From assembly GCA_024278215.1 (NCBI GenBank), contig JAJRTR010000031.1, positions 1-52,141 of the forward strand: a stretch of 52,141 nt of DNA, read 5' to 3'. The translations under genes and the position numbers were made by a program. Below, in pieces: positions 24,207 through 32,338 of this stretch. Each line of letters starts with the position of its first letter. Within the stretch, counting starts at the first letter, position 1. The notes under the pieces are model-generated. The model searched no databases and had not been told where the DNA came from. It was given only the letters and a program-made list of their open reading frames with translations. The stretch comes from a bacterium (GTDB lineage: Bacteria > UBP15 > UBA6099 > JAJRTR01).

Positions 24207-25415
24207 TTAATAACGGATTCCATAATCGATTGTATAATACTGCTCATCGAAACTGTACAGGAATTTGACTTCGGATTTCTCTCTGAATCTGACGCCGAGG
24301 ATGCCGTTGTAGTCCATCCCCTCCATAGATTTTTTCTGAACATCGTTTATTCCGTCGCATGAAACAGAGCAATGTATCTCATAGGAAGCGTTGCGCCAGC
24401 CGGCGGCAAAACCGCCGTAGATATCATTTCCGAAAGATGTATTGAGATTGTCCCAGACCAGTCCGCCCATGAATTGAATCATCCTTAGCTGAAAGTCTAT
24501 TCTCTGGTCGTTATAATACGTTTCTACTTTCGGGCGTGAATATAGAATACTGTAGTAAAGATTCATATTCTTGCGTCTGGGCACCCAGTAGTCGACGCTT
24601 ACTACCGGTGCCGGACTTTCGGATACAACGCTACCGGGCAAATCGCCGCTATTGAGATAGAAGTAACCGATATGAAGGCTGTAGTGCGGTGCTGCACCGA
24701 GCATTTTCGGCTCTTCCTGTTTTTTCTCTTCCTTTGTTTTGTCTTGAACGGAAGCGCTTTTTGAGGAACTGCCCCCACGCCGGCCGCGTCTCGATTTCGT
24801 GCTGCCGCTTTCTTCGTCGTCCGAACTCGATTTGCTCGAACTGCTCCCGCGCCTGCTGCGTCTCGATCTCGTGCCGCCGCTTTTTGTGCTACTGTCCGAG
24901 CTTGCTTCCGTACTGTCGGATTTGCTTGATGTGCGGGAACGCTTTCTTGAGCTTCTTGATGATGTTTTCGCTTTTGTGCTACTCTCTGTCGATTCGCTTT
25001 TCGTTTTTTCTTTGCTGCCCGACGACCGCCCGGCAGCCGATTTCTTTTCTGTAGTTTTTTTCGATTTTCTTGAAGAAGTTTTCTTTACGCCTTTCGCGGC
25101 GGTGACAAGATCGCCTTCACGAACAGAATCCGGAGCCGATGTTATTTCCGCCTGAACATACGCTTTTTTAACTTCTGTAACTTCCAATGTGCCTACAACT
25201 TTGCCGTCTCTGACAACATTGAGTTGTTGTCCCTTTTCGTATCCCGCCTCCTTCCCATGATAGATAAGTACAATCTTGCCGTCGAGAATCAGGTTTACCT
25301 GTGTTTGAGTTGCCGCATAGCTACTCCGGTGAATTCCCAGTGTCGTCAGCAGGATTGCCAGTACAAATATCAGTTGTATATTGTTTTTTCCGAACATAGA
25401 ATCTGTTTTCCTCAT
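24207..25415 (-). CDS. Outer-membrane beta-barrel protein with Ser/Lys/Arg-rich linker
   Basis: A 402-residue exported protein. The signal peptide (FVLAILLTTLGIHRSSYAA, about residues 16-34) is followed by a small domain (VNLILDGKIVLIYHGKEAGYEKGQQLNVVRDG) of the SH3-like kind. Then come about 140 residues made mainly of S, K, R, T, E and D, with motifs SRRSRRGSSSSK and SRRGRRGGSSSK, and a C-terminal half with alternating hydrophobic strands ending in IDYGIRY, an aromatic end typical of outer-membrane barrels. The long charged linker is unusual and may cross or bind peptidoglycan; that is inference. The start at 25415 lies 5 nt after AAGGG. Confidence 0.65.
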   Translation of the reverse strand: MRKTDSMFGKNNIQLIFVLAILLTTLGIHRSSYAATQTQVNLILDGKIVLIYHGKEAGYEKGQQLNVVRDGKVVGTLEVTEVKKAYVQAEITSAPDSVREGDLVTAAKGVKKTSSRKSKKTTEKKSAAGRSSGSKEKTKSESTESSTKAKTSSRSSRKRSRTSSKSDSTEASSDSSTKSGGTRSRRSRRGSSSSKSSSDDEESGSTKSRRGRRGGSSSKSASVQDKTKEEKKQEEPKMLGAAPHYSLHIGYFYLNSGDLPGSVVSESPAPVVSVDYWVPRRKNMNLYYSILYSRPKVETYYNDQRIDFQLRMIQFMGGLVWDNLNTSFGNDIYGGFAAGWRNASYEIHCSVSCDGINDVQKKSMEGMDYNGILGVRFREKSEVKFLYSFDEQYYTIDYGIRY

Positions 25416-25718
25416 GAATCCCTTTTTCAGCGCCGGGATCACAATAAAACACCCCGATGCCGCCTGTTCGATCATGTTATTCTAATACATTTGTGCGACA
25501 ATCGAAACTATTTTTACATCTTAATAGCCATTGCGCCGCACGCAATTTCTAACAGGCGTGGTTAACAGCGCGAAGGCCACAAAAGGTCATTTCACATATT
25601 CAACTTATTATAATGAGGTTTTTTTGTCAATTATTTTTCAATATTCCAACCGGATGTTCGCAAGGTATTATATTTATCGAGTAATCGTTGGCATACGGCA
25701 GGCGCGGCGACAGGCAGA
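25416..25718. other. AT-rich intergenic region
   Basis: This 303-bp stretch has no gene. It contains TTATAATGAGG near 25605 and long T-runs (25619-25625). On the minus strand TTGACA and TATAAT occur but only 12 nt apart, too close for a standard promoter. It probably holds the promoter of the outer-membrane protein gene, which I cannot place exactly. Confidence 0.4.
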
Positions 25719-26528
25719 TCATGAAGGCAGACGGTGGAATACTATCCTGTCGACCTCGGGCGGAGGAGGCGCAATGACGTTCTTTGTGTAGACAGTGTTG
25801 CCCCTCAAAAGGAACTCACTACCGTTCGACGGGTCCTCAAGCCGGTAGTAACGGTCTTCGCATTGGCCCCGGCAGCGGTACAGCCCCGGTACTCTGCCTG
25901 TATTCAAATAACTTTCGAGAGGCGGGCAGAATCTTGTGCTCGACACGTATGCATAAGGAATATGAAGGCTGTAGAAAAAATTCTTGTCGAGTATTTCGAT
26001 GCCCTGACCGGCATTCTGAAGTTCCAGCCTCGATACACCTTTCGAGCGCATGAAGTCGGCGAGGGGCCTGTTGTTGAATGAAATGCCGCTGAATATCCTG
26101 CGTTTCGCGTCAAGTTCGTCAGCGTCGAACGCTGCGGCGAGCAATCCGGGAATCTGCGGATCGGTCTTCTGGGCGGCGAACACACGGCCCGCCACGGGAA
26201 CGAGGTCCGGCAGCTCTTTCGAGACCACATCCAGAAGACCGAGGTCGTTGACGATTATCTCGGAACCCGGCCCCGCGCCGGCGAGCGCTTCGGCGAGTTT
26301 AAATATCCTGTTGAAGTGAGACTCACTGATATATGGGGTGACAAGGTGAAAAGAAAGGTTCCGGTCATTCGCTGACCGAACCATGTCGACGAGTGTTTTT
26401 ATTGCAGGCACAGCGTCTGCGCAGAATGTGCTGCCCGCATACACCCCGCTGTACTCGACAGTGTCTGTACTTTCGATCTCAGACAGCTTCTCGATAAATA
26501 TTTTTTTGTCAGGTTTGTGTTTGTTCAT
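25719..26528 (-). CDS. Companion protein of the U32 peptidase-like gene
   Basis: A 269-residue protein with YSGVYAGSTFCADAVPAIKT, SFHLVTPYISESHFNRIFKL and IVNDLGLLDVV, strand-helix units that resemble one half of a TIM-barrel U32-type protein, and cysteines in FCPPLE and CRGQCED that could bind an Fe-S cluster together with the first cysteine. It overlaps the U32 gene by 20 nt, so the pair is strongly coupled, reminiscent of UbiU/UbiV heterodimers that carry [4Fe-4S] clusters. I do not recognise a precise family; a role in oxygen-independent hydroxylation or RNA modification would be speculation. Confidence 0.6.
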   Translation of the reverse strand: MNKHKPDKKIFIEKLSEIESTDTVEYSGVYAGSTFCADAVPAIKTLVDMVRSANDRNLSFHLVTPYISESHFNRIFKLAEALAGAGPGSEIIVNDLGLLDVVSKELPDLVPVAGRVFAAQKTDPQIPGLLAAAFDADELDAKRRIFSGISFNNRPLADFMRSKGVSRLELQNAGQGIEILDKNFFYSLHIPYAYVSSTRFCPPLESYLNTGRVPGLYRCRGQCEDRYYRLEDPSNGSEFLLRGNTVYTKNVIAPPPPEVDRIVFHRLPS

Positions 26529-27651
26529 TATTCAGCGTTTCAGCTTTTTCGGGTTCCGAACTGATCGAAGTCGTTTGATCAGGTTTGTTGTAGTAACAGA
26601 ACCCGGGGCCGCAATAATAAGGATAATATGATTTCCTTATAGCAATCGCTTTCCTTGTGAACTCGTCACGAGTTATGCCGCCGTCGAGCAGAGCGAGCGC
26701 TTTTGTGAGCATTTCGGTGTCGGCGCGTTTTTTCGATGTCAGGCTCTGGCGGCCAACAATCTTAACCGACACGACATTTTCAATATCGGCAATATCATAG
26801 AGAGCGCACAGCCCGCACGCTTCCCGGAAGTTATTCCATATATCCATAAACCTGAAATCGAGCCCGGATTCGATGACTTTGCCTTCCGTGTCGATAAGTT
26901 CCGCGCTGTACCGGCGGCAGCACTGCATCCCATTGCTTGCCACAAAATAGTCCTGCAACGCATTGACCGCCCTGTTGTTGTAAGTACCTGTGAGAAAAGC
27001 CATGTGTCGCCCGAGAAGAGCCTTCGCAACATTCGCGGCAACGGAAAACGCGCCCTTGCGGACGCGGTACGTCGCATGTGAGAAATTGCACAGCGAATTC
27101 GGGAAGTAGCATCTCTCCGACATTGCGAAGACTTCGAATTTCATATCGGGACACGCCGTTGCGACAGCTCTTATCTCATCGACGGAAAGATGGCGGGGCA
27201 GGGTGATGCGGCGCGCGCCGAGTCCTGCGTAGACATTGCATGTTCTCGAGTTGAACGCTCCCGCGAGTGTGCTGATGATCACAGGTGTTTCAGGGTGGCG
27301 TTCCGCGAAGTGCAGCATGAGCGAAATGTCGGCCACTATCACCCCGTCGACGCCGCAGCCGATGGTTTGTGCGGCTTCGGCTATTACTGCTTCGAGCTGG
27401 CGTGGTGAGTATATCGCGTTATATGTCACAAAAACCTTCATGCCCCTGCTGTGGGCCTCTTTTACAATGTCCCGCAACTGGTCGAAGGTCGAAAGATTAG
27501 CTTCTGTGACATGGCGCGAATTCAGCGAGAAAACATTTGTGTATTCCTTGAGTGTTTCCTCGCGCATGAGGCCACAGTAGACTTCTGTCGCGCCGGCCTC
27601 GTGAAGTGCTGCCACTTCGGATGAATGATTGACTGGAGATAGAATATCCAT
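26509..27651 (-). CDS. Peptidase U32 family protein
   Basis: A 380-residue member of the U32 family, whose tested members (UbiU/V, TrhP, RlhA) act in oxygen-independent hydroxylation of ubiquinone or RNA and not as true peptidases. The N-terminal barrel starts DILSPVNHSSEVAALHEAGA and contains YCGLMR, KVFVTYNAIYS, GVDGVIVADI and ITLPRHLSVDEI. A cysteine set that could hold a [4Fe-4S] cluster is visible: SERCYFPNSLCNFSHA, then MQCCRRYS and CGLCALYD. The start is ATG 27651, sharing one base with the methyltransferase stop (TGATG); a GTG one codon upstream is possible. It is the middle gene of a three-gene operon. Confidence 0.82.
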   Translation of the reverse strand: MDILSPVNHSSEVAALHEAGATEVYCGLMREETLKEYTNVFSLNSRHVTEANLSTFDQLRDIVKEAHSRGMKVFVTYNAIYSPRQLEAVIAEAAQTIGCGVDGVIVADISLMLHFAERHPETPVIISTLAGAFNSRTCNVYAGLGARRITLPRHLSVDEIRAVATACPDMKFEVFAMSERCYFPNSLCNFSHATYRVRKGAFSVAANVAKALLGRHMAFLTGTYNNRAVNALQDYFVASNGMQCCRRYSAELIDTEGKVIESGLDFRFMDIWNNFREACGLCALYDIADIENVVSVKIVGRQSLTSKKRADTEMLTKALALLDGGITRDEFTRKAIAIRKSYYPYYCGPGFCYYNKPDQTTSISSEPEKAETLNNEQTQT

Positions 27652-28199
27652 CACTTTATTATCGGTTTTCCACCCGGTTTTATTGCCCTGTAACGTATCG
27701 AGGCGATTGTCGCGGATGCGCTGAAAGGAATACCGGCATGTGAAAACATCACTTTCGCGGTACTTGGCGTCAACGCTTCTTTTATCGAATGCGCAAGTGC
27801 GGTGTCGCCCGGCGTGGCCAGGCCGAGCAGTTTTTTTATCTTCGCATATATGATAAAAAGCTTTGCCGCGACGGCATCCGGATTAAGATCGACGATCAGC
27901 AACAATCCGCCGGGCCGCAGCACTCGCCACATTTCCTTCAGCGCTTCGGCGGCATTGTCTATATGGTGCAGAGCGCCCTCGGAAAACACAACATCGAAAG
28001 CGCCGTCGGGGAACGCCAGGCCCGGCTCGCCGCTGCATATAAGATGAAAGCCGCCGCGGCCGGTTACATGCCGGTCGGCGGCGAGTTGCAGTAGTGTGAA
28101 ATCTATGTCGCATCCCACTACTGTCGTGCCGTTCCGCAACGACTCCGCGATGCTCATGGTCGAGAACGCAGCGCCGCAGCCCATGTCCAGTATCCGCAA
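27651..28199 (-). CDS. Class I SAM-dependent methyltransferase (5' end disturbed)
   Basis: The frame holds the core of a class I methyltransferase: motif I ILDMGCGAAFS, the acidic ribose-binding end of strand 2 (VVGCDIDF), motif IV-like FDVVFSEGALHHID and LRPGGLLLIVDLNPDA. The only start in the uninterrupted frame, TTG 28199, sits three codons before motif I, which is too short for this family. The same frame reads on upstream for 37 sensible codons (DQDGISAQEYFEYSARR...) to a TGA at 28311-28313, two codons after an ATG (28319) that follows a G-rich tract. The N-terminus therefore looks broken by a nonsense codon or rearranged by the adjacent repeat B2. The product probably acts with the downstream U32 pair. 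Confidence 0.7.
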   Translation of the reverse strand: MRILDMGCGAAFSTMSIAESLRNGTTVVGCDIDFTLLQLAADRHVTGRGGFHLICSGEPGLAFPDGAFDVVFSEGALHHIDNAAEALKEMWRVLRPGGLLLIVDLNPDAVAAKLFIIYAKIKKLLGLATPGDTALAHSIKEALTPSTAKVMFSHAGIPFSASATIASIRYRAIKPGGKPIIK

Positions 28200-28341
28200 C
28201 GGGCCGCCAGTCGAAGCCAGTTCATTACATAGCGCGCAGGCGTGCCGCGAGGGCGGTCGCCGCGCGCTGTACTCGAAATACTCTTGCGCGCTTATCCCGT
28301 CCTGGTCTATTCAGCCCATCGGCCCCCCGTTCGCATTTATT

Positions 28342-28520
28342 GAGCCAATTGCAAAATTCTGGTTCGGCTACGGTCGGCGGCAATTGTCAACAGTTGCGTT
28401 GTCGGCACAAAATCATCCTCGACGTACTCTACAAGTACGCCTGTGGGGATTCTGCACCTCTGCCTTGCTTCCGATCAATTCCGCTCGACCTCGCTTTGAA
28501 CATAATTTTACAACTGGCTC
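28342..28520 (+). repeat. Repeat family B, full copy B2 (MITE-like)
   Basis: A 179-bp element bounded by 17-bp terminal inverted repeats: GAGCCAATTGCAAAATT at the left, and AATTTTACAACTGGCTC at the right, with two mismatches. The centre holds a CGTACT...AGTACG hairpin. It is the same length as B3 and about 85% alike by eye. It lies in the divergent gap between the methyltransferase and the FGE-like gene, 23 nt upstream of the methyltransferase frame. Confidence 0.82.
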
Positions 28521-28607
28521 ACTGTGTGTAATATTGAAGCACGATTCTCTTTTGTAAAGTATACTTCCGGTGAATTATAATTCAATTCGCTGTCATGTCG
28601 CTTTCTG

Positions 28608-28616
28608 TGCTATATT
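28608..28616 (+). promoter_or_regulatory. Extended -10 box upstream of the FGE-like gene
   Basis: TGCTATATT matches an extended -10 element with one mismatch, 52 nt before the ATG at 28669. No good -35 box is visible. The same GTGCTATA start occurs at the cbiQ promoter. Confidence 0.4.
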
Positions 28617-28668
28617 ATTTTAGTGCATTATATTTGCAGCCAGGCAACAGGGAAACAAGTCAGGGATA

Positions 28669-29301
28669 ATGAAAAAGACAATAATAATTTCCATAGTTGT
28701 TTTTATACTCTTTGTTATCGCCTACAGTTTCAAGCTGACAAACAAAGAGGATATCCAGAAGAAGCGCGAGTTCTCGTCGCAGGCTGTGGCCGGAAACATG
28801 CTGCGTGTTTCCGTGCGCGGGCATGTCTATGAAATAGACAGGTATGAGTACCCCGATGCCGAGGGAGAGCTTCCCGAGGGTGATATGACTCTCGACCGCG
28901 CAAAACAGGTGTGCGAAAGTGTCGGCAAGAGGCTTTGCACAGATGAGGAATGGACGGAAGCTTGCCGGGGGAGCGCGCTGAACAAATACAGTTATGGCGA
29001 GGACTTCAAGGACAAAATCTGCAACAGTCTCCACCACGACAGGCGCAACAAACCGGCGGGCTACTACGCCGAATGCCGCACACAGGAAGGTCTGTATGAT
29101 ATGTCGGGCAACCTGTGGGAATGGGTCACGCAGTCGGAGACTACCGCGCTTCGCGCCAAGGGCGGCTCATTCCGCGACGGCGAGATCGCGCAGCGTTGCA
29201 GTCACACATTGAAACTCTTTCCGGTGCAGACGGAAGAGTTGGCGTTCGACAACTTTGGTGTCAGGTGTTGCCGGGACGCTGTTGATAATAAGACTTATTA
29301 A
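28669..29301 (+). CDS. Membrane-anchored formylglycine-generating-enzyme (SUMF1/FGE)-like protein
   Basis: A 210-residue protein with one N-terminal membrane helix (residues 4-21) and an extracytoplasmic FGE-sulfatase domain: DRYEYPDAE, MTLDRAKQVCESVGKRLCTD, EEWTEACRG, YSYGEDF, GLYDMSGNLWEWV, KGGSFRDG and FDNFGVRCCRD. The domain is short compared with true FGEs of about 280 residues, and no sulfatase gene is near, so it is more likely a binding or modifying relative than a sulfatase activator. The start follows AGGGAT. Repeat B3 begins one base after its TAA stop. Confidence 0.82.
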   Translation: MKKTIIISIVVFILFVIAYSFKLTNKEDIQKKREFSSQAVAGNMLRVSVRGHVYEIDRYEYPDAEGELPEGDMTLDRAKQVCESVGKRLCTDEEWTEACRGSALNKYSYGEDFKDKICNSLHHDRRNKPAGYYAECRTQEGLYDMSGNLWEWVTQSETTALRAKGGSFRDGEIAQRCSHTLKLFPVQTEELAFDNFGVRCCRDAVDNKTY

Positions 29302-29302
29302 C

Positions 29303-29481
29303 GAGCCAGTTGCAAAATTCTGATTCGGCCGCGGTCGGCTGCAATTGTCAACAGTTGCGTTGTCGGTACAAAATCCTCCTCGACGTACTCTGTAAGTACG
29401 CCCGCGGGGATTTTGCAACTCCGCCTTGCTTCCGAACAATTCCGTTCGACCTCGCTTAGAACATTATTTTACAATTGGCTC
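29303..29481 (+). repeat. Repeat family B, full copy B3 (MITE-like)
   Basis: A 179-bp copy with ends GAGCCAGTTGCAAAATT and ATTTTACAATTGGCTC. It starts one nt after the FGE-like stop codon. The CGTACT...AGTACG hairpin is kept. With B2 this brackets the FGE-like gene in direct orientation, 961 bp apart from start to start. Confidence 0.82.
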
Positions 29482-29603
29482 CTATTGCCTATATTACAGG
29501 GATATTGTAAAATTGATGCGCACAAAATAAGGCAGAGGTGTCGGTTGTCGGTTTGCAGCAAACAACTACAGCGAACGTATACTAATATCTTCCAAAAATT
29601 TTT

Positions 29604-29673
29604 GCCGTCCTCAAACCGCATTTGTCTGGACACGAAAAGGCGACCTGTATGGTTACGGTTGCGCTGGGTTAGA
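29604..29673 (+). repeat. Repeat family C, partial copy C3
   Basis: About 70 bp matching the right end of C1 (547-610): CTCAAACCGCATTTGTCTGG through GGGTTAGA. It ends 5 nt before the histidine kinase start, so the leader of that gene is repeat sequence. Confidence 0.65.
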
Positions 29674-29678
29674 ATTTG

Positions 29679-31220
29679 ATGGTAAAGTTACCTCAGAACA
29701 GCTCACAGCACTGGCTGTCGATGACCAGCTATGACAAGCTTACGGCGGATGTCGAGCGTGAATCCGAACACGCACTTCTGGAGCGTCCGGGGTTCAGCAT
29801 CAGAGCTCGCATTATTCTTGCTTTTCTCATGTCCTTCTTCTTCCTGCTCAGTTTCGTTATCACGACGATATTTTATATATCCAGAATGAATTCGAAGCAG
29901 GATTTTCTGGAAGACGCGGCAAATTTCTCCTTCAATATTCAGCAGGCGAGGCGGCACGAGAAGAACTATATTTTATATCATGATACAACAGACCTGTTCG
30001 ACGCTATAGATTATGTGCGCAAGGCGTCCTATATATTTAAGAAAAACGACGCCGAATTGCGTTCGAGTCTGCAAAGCAGCTAGTACAATGCTCTGAAAGA
30101 GTCGCTGCCGAAGTATGAAAACCTGTTGAGCCAGGCCGCCGACAGTATTGCCGACCCTGCGGAGAATGCGGGGCTGACGAATCCGAGGGTGGCGAAAGAG
30201 GCTCGCGCGCTCGGGCACCAGATGCTCACGTATGCGACAGACCTCGTGGACAGGGAACGCATGAAACTGAAAGCGACGATGCGGTCATTCAAAACGGCGT
30301 CGATATTTTTACTCATTCTGGTATTTGTCATCATGGTGTGGACTGCTATGGAGCTGTCCCGCCAGATTCTGCAACCGCTGGGCCGCGCGGTCGAGTACAC
30401 AGGCAGAATCGCGTCTGGTGATTTCACGCTGATAACCCCGAAACGCAAATATCGTGACGAGTTCTCGAACCTCGCTGTCGCCATCAACCGCATGATATAC
30501 GAGTTGATGGAAAAACATGAGCAACTGGTGCAATCCAGGAAAATGGCCGCCGTGGGAACCCTGACATCAGGCATCGCTCACGAACTGAACAATCCGCTTA
30601 ACAATATCGGGCTCACGACCGAAGCTCTGCTTGACGATATGGATGCCTACAATGACGCCCAGAAAGAAAAAATGTTGCAGGATATTTTCAAACAGGTGGA
30701 GCGCGCCAGCGTAACGGTGAAAAATCTCCTCGACTTCACGCGGGTCGAAACCAATAAACCCGAGTTGATAGACATTAAAGAACTCATTCGGGGAACACTG
30801 GAGCTGTCGAGCAACCAGATAAAAATCAACAACATAGAAGTATCGACCGATATTGGAGACGACCTGAAGAAAGTTATGGGAAACTTTCGCGACTTGCAAC
30901 AGGTCTTCCTTAATATTATCATCAACGGAGTGCAGGCTATGGATGGCGGCGGCTCGATCAGCATCGAAGCCGCCAATCACGACGACAAATATATTAAGGT
31001 AGTTATATCCGATACCGGATGTGGCATAGATAAAGAGAATATCGACCACATCTTCGATCCTTTCTTCACGACAAAGGAAGTCGGCGAAGGAACGGGACTG
31101 GGGCTTTCGCTCAGTTATGGAATCCTGCAGAAGATGGGTGGAAACATCACGGTGAAAAGCGAGCCGGGCAAAGGCACTTCTTTTTCAGTGTATCTGCCGA
31201 TGGCAAAGTCGCCGGTTTAG
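29679..31220 (+). pseudogene. Membrane sensor histidine kinase interrupted by one in-frame TAG
   Basis: Two in-phase frames, separated only by a TAG at 30081-30083 (codon 135 of 513), together make one full sensor kinase: TM1 (about residues 46-66), an extracytoplasmic helical sensor (67-205), TM2 (about 206-226), HAMP, a dimerisation domain with phospho-acceptor H301 (GIAHELNNPLNNI), and the ATPase domain with N box (NIIINGVQAM), DTGCGI, FDPFFTTK and GTGLGLSLSYGI. Coding character and helix pattern continue across the TAG (SSLQSS[TAG]YNALKESLPKY). It is either a fresh nonsense mutation or a read-through codon. If real, termination would leave only TM1 plus half the sensor. Downstream receivers at 35990 and 36389 are likely partners. 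Confidence 0.72.
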
Positions 31221-31258
31221 GAACGCCGGATTTTATTTTGAACTTGTTTGAATTTCGG

Positions 31259-31387
31259 GAACACGCCGGTAAAGTGAACCAGGTTGCTGAAATTCACAAA
31301 AACACACAGGGTCATTTGCAAATAGATTAAACATGAAACACTGGGAGGAACTATCGCAATGACACAAAAACACGCCGGTAAAGCGAA
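31259..31387 (+). repeat. Short direct repeat in the leader of the permease gene
   Basis: AACACGCCGGTAAAGTGAA (31259-31277) recurs as AACACGCCGGTAAAGCGAA about 108 nt downstream (31368-31386), inside the small frame before tauE. It may mark paired binding sites or a small duplication. Confidence 0.5.
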
Positions 31388-31409
31388 TGTTTCGAGGAGC
31401 GCGTTATGA
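31359..31409 (+). CDS. Possible 16-residue leader peptide before the TauE/SafE permease
   Basis: A good ribosome-binding site (GGGAGGAAC) precedes an ATG encoding MTQKHAGKANVSRSAL. Its TGA overlaps the permease ATG (ATGA), so translation of the two would be coupled. It could be a leader controlling the permease, or only the decayed end of an older gene. No family is recognised. Confidence 0.35.
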   Translation: MTQKHAGKANVSRSAL

Positions 31410-32338
31410 GTCTTGGAATCTTTCTGCCGATCGCTGGAAACACAGTAAATGTAATAGTGTTGCTTGGTTTGGGAATGACAGTGGGATTCCTGTCCGGATT
31501 ATTCGGAGTAGGCGGCGGATTTATATTAACACCGCTTCTGATCATGATCGGGATACCGCCCACGGTTGCCGCAGCCACGGACTCCAACCAGATCGTGGCG
31601 GCGTCGACATCCGGAACCATCGCCCACGCGCGCGGCGGTACGGTGGATGTCAAAATGGGTGTGCTTCTGCTTCTGGGCGGAGTGGTGGGCGGCACGATCG
31701 GAGTAAAACTGGTAAAAGTGCTCCTGGCTATGGGAGAGGCGAACTTCGTAATCACGGTCACATACATAGTGATGCTCGCCGGCATAGGAACTTATATGTT
31801 TATCGACAGCATACGCAGTATGCGGAGCAGCCCTGAAAGTTCGGACGAAGTGATCGAGCCGGAGAAACCCTCTTTATATGCCCGCATGATGGACAGCCTG
31901 CCGTTCAAGGTGGAGTTCGAGCGTTCGGGCATCACTCTGTCCGCACTCATGCCGCTTGGGCTCGGGGTGCTTGTCGGAGTGCTGTCGGCGATCATGGGTG
32001 TCGGCGGCGGATTCATCATGGTGCCGATAATGGTGTATCTCCTGCGCATGCCCATGCACGTCGTTGTGGGCACAAGCCTTTTTCAGATCATGTTCACCTG
32101 CATGAACGTTACAGTTATGCAGTCGTGGATGAACCACACGGTGGATTTTGTGCTCGCACTGATATTGCTGATAGGTTCGACAATCGGCGCTCAACTGGGC
32201 GCGGCCGCCGGTAAAAAACTCAAAGCCGACCAGTTGAAAATATTGATGTCGATTATCGTGCTGATCGTAATGGTAAAGATGCTAACAACTTTACTGATTG
32301 CCCCTGACATTCTGCTCGCTTACGTGGGAGGTCACTGA
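31406..32338 (+). CDS. TauE/SafE-family membrane permease
   Basis: A 310-residue inner-membrane protein with about eight hydrophobic helices in two similar halves. Each half begins with the family motif: GLFGVGGGFILTPLL near residue 31 and MGVGGGFIMVPIMVYL near 200, with a charged cytoplasmic loop between (about 138-178). The family exports or imports sulfite, sulfonates and related small anions; the substrate here is unknown. Ribosome-binding site GAGGAG. The stop overlaps the ATG of the TIGR02186 gene by one base, as often seen for this pair. Confidence 0.9.
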   Translation: MSLGIFLPIAGNTVNVIVLLGLGMTVGFLSGLFGVGGGFILTPLLIMIGIPPTVAAATDSNQIVAASTSGTIAHARGGTVDVKMGVLLLLGGVVGGTIGVKLVKVLLAMGEANFVITVTYIVMLAGIGTYMFIDSIRSMRSSPESSDEVIEPEKPSLYARMMDSLPFKVEFERSGITLSALMPLGLGVLVGVLSAIMGVGGGFIMVPIMVYLLRMPMHVVVGTSLFQIMFTCMNVTVMQSWMNHTVDFVLALILLIGSTIGAQLGAAAGKKLKADQLKILMSIIVLIVMVKMLTTLLIAPDILLAYVGGH

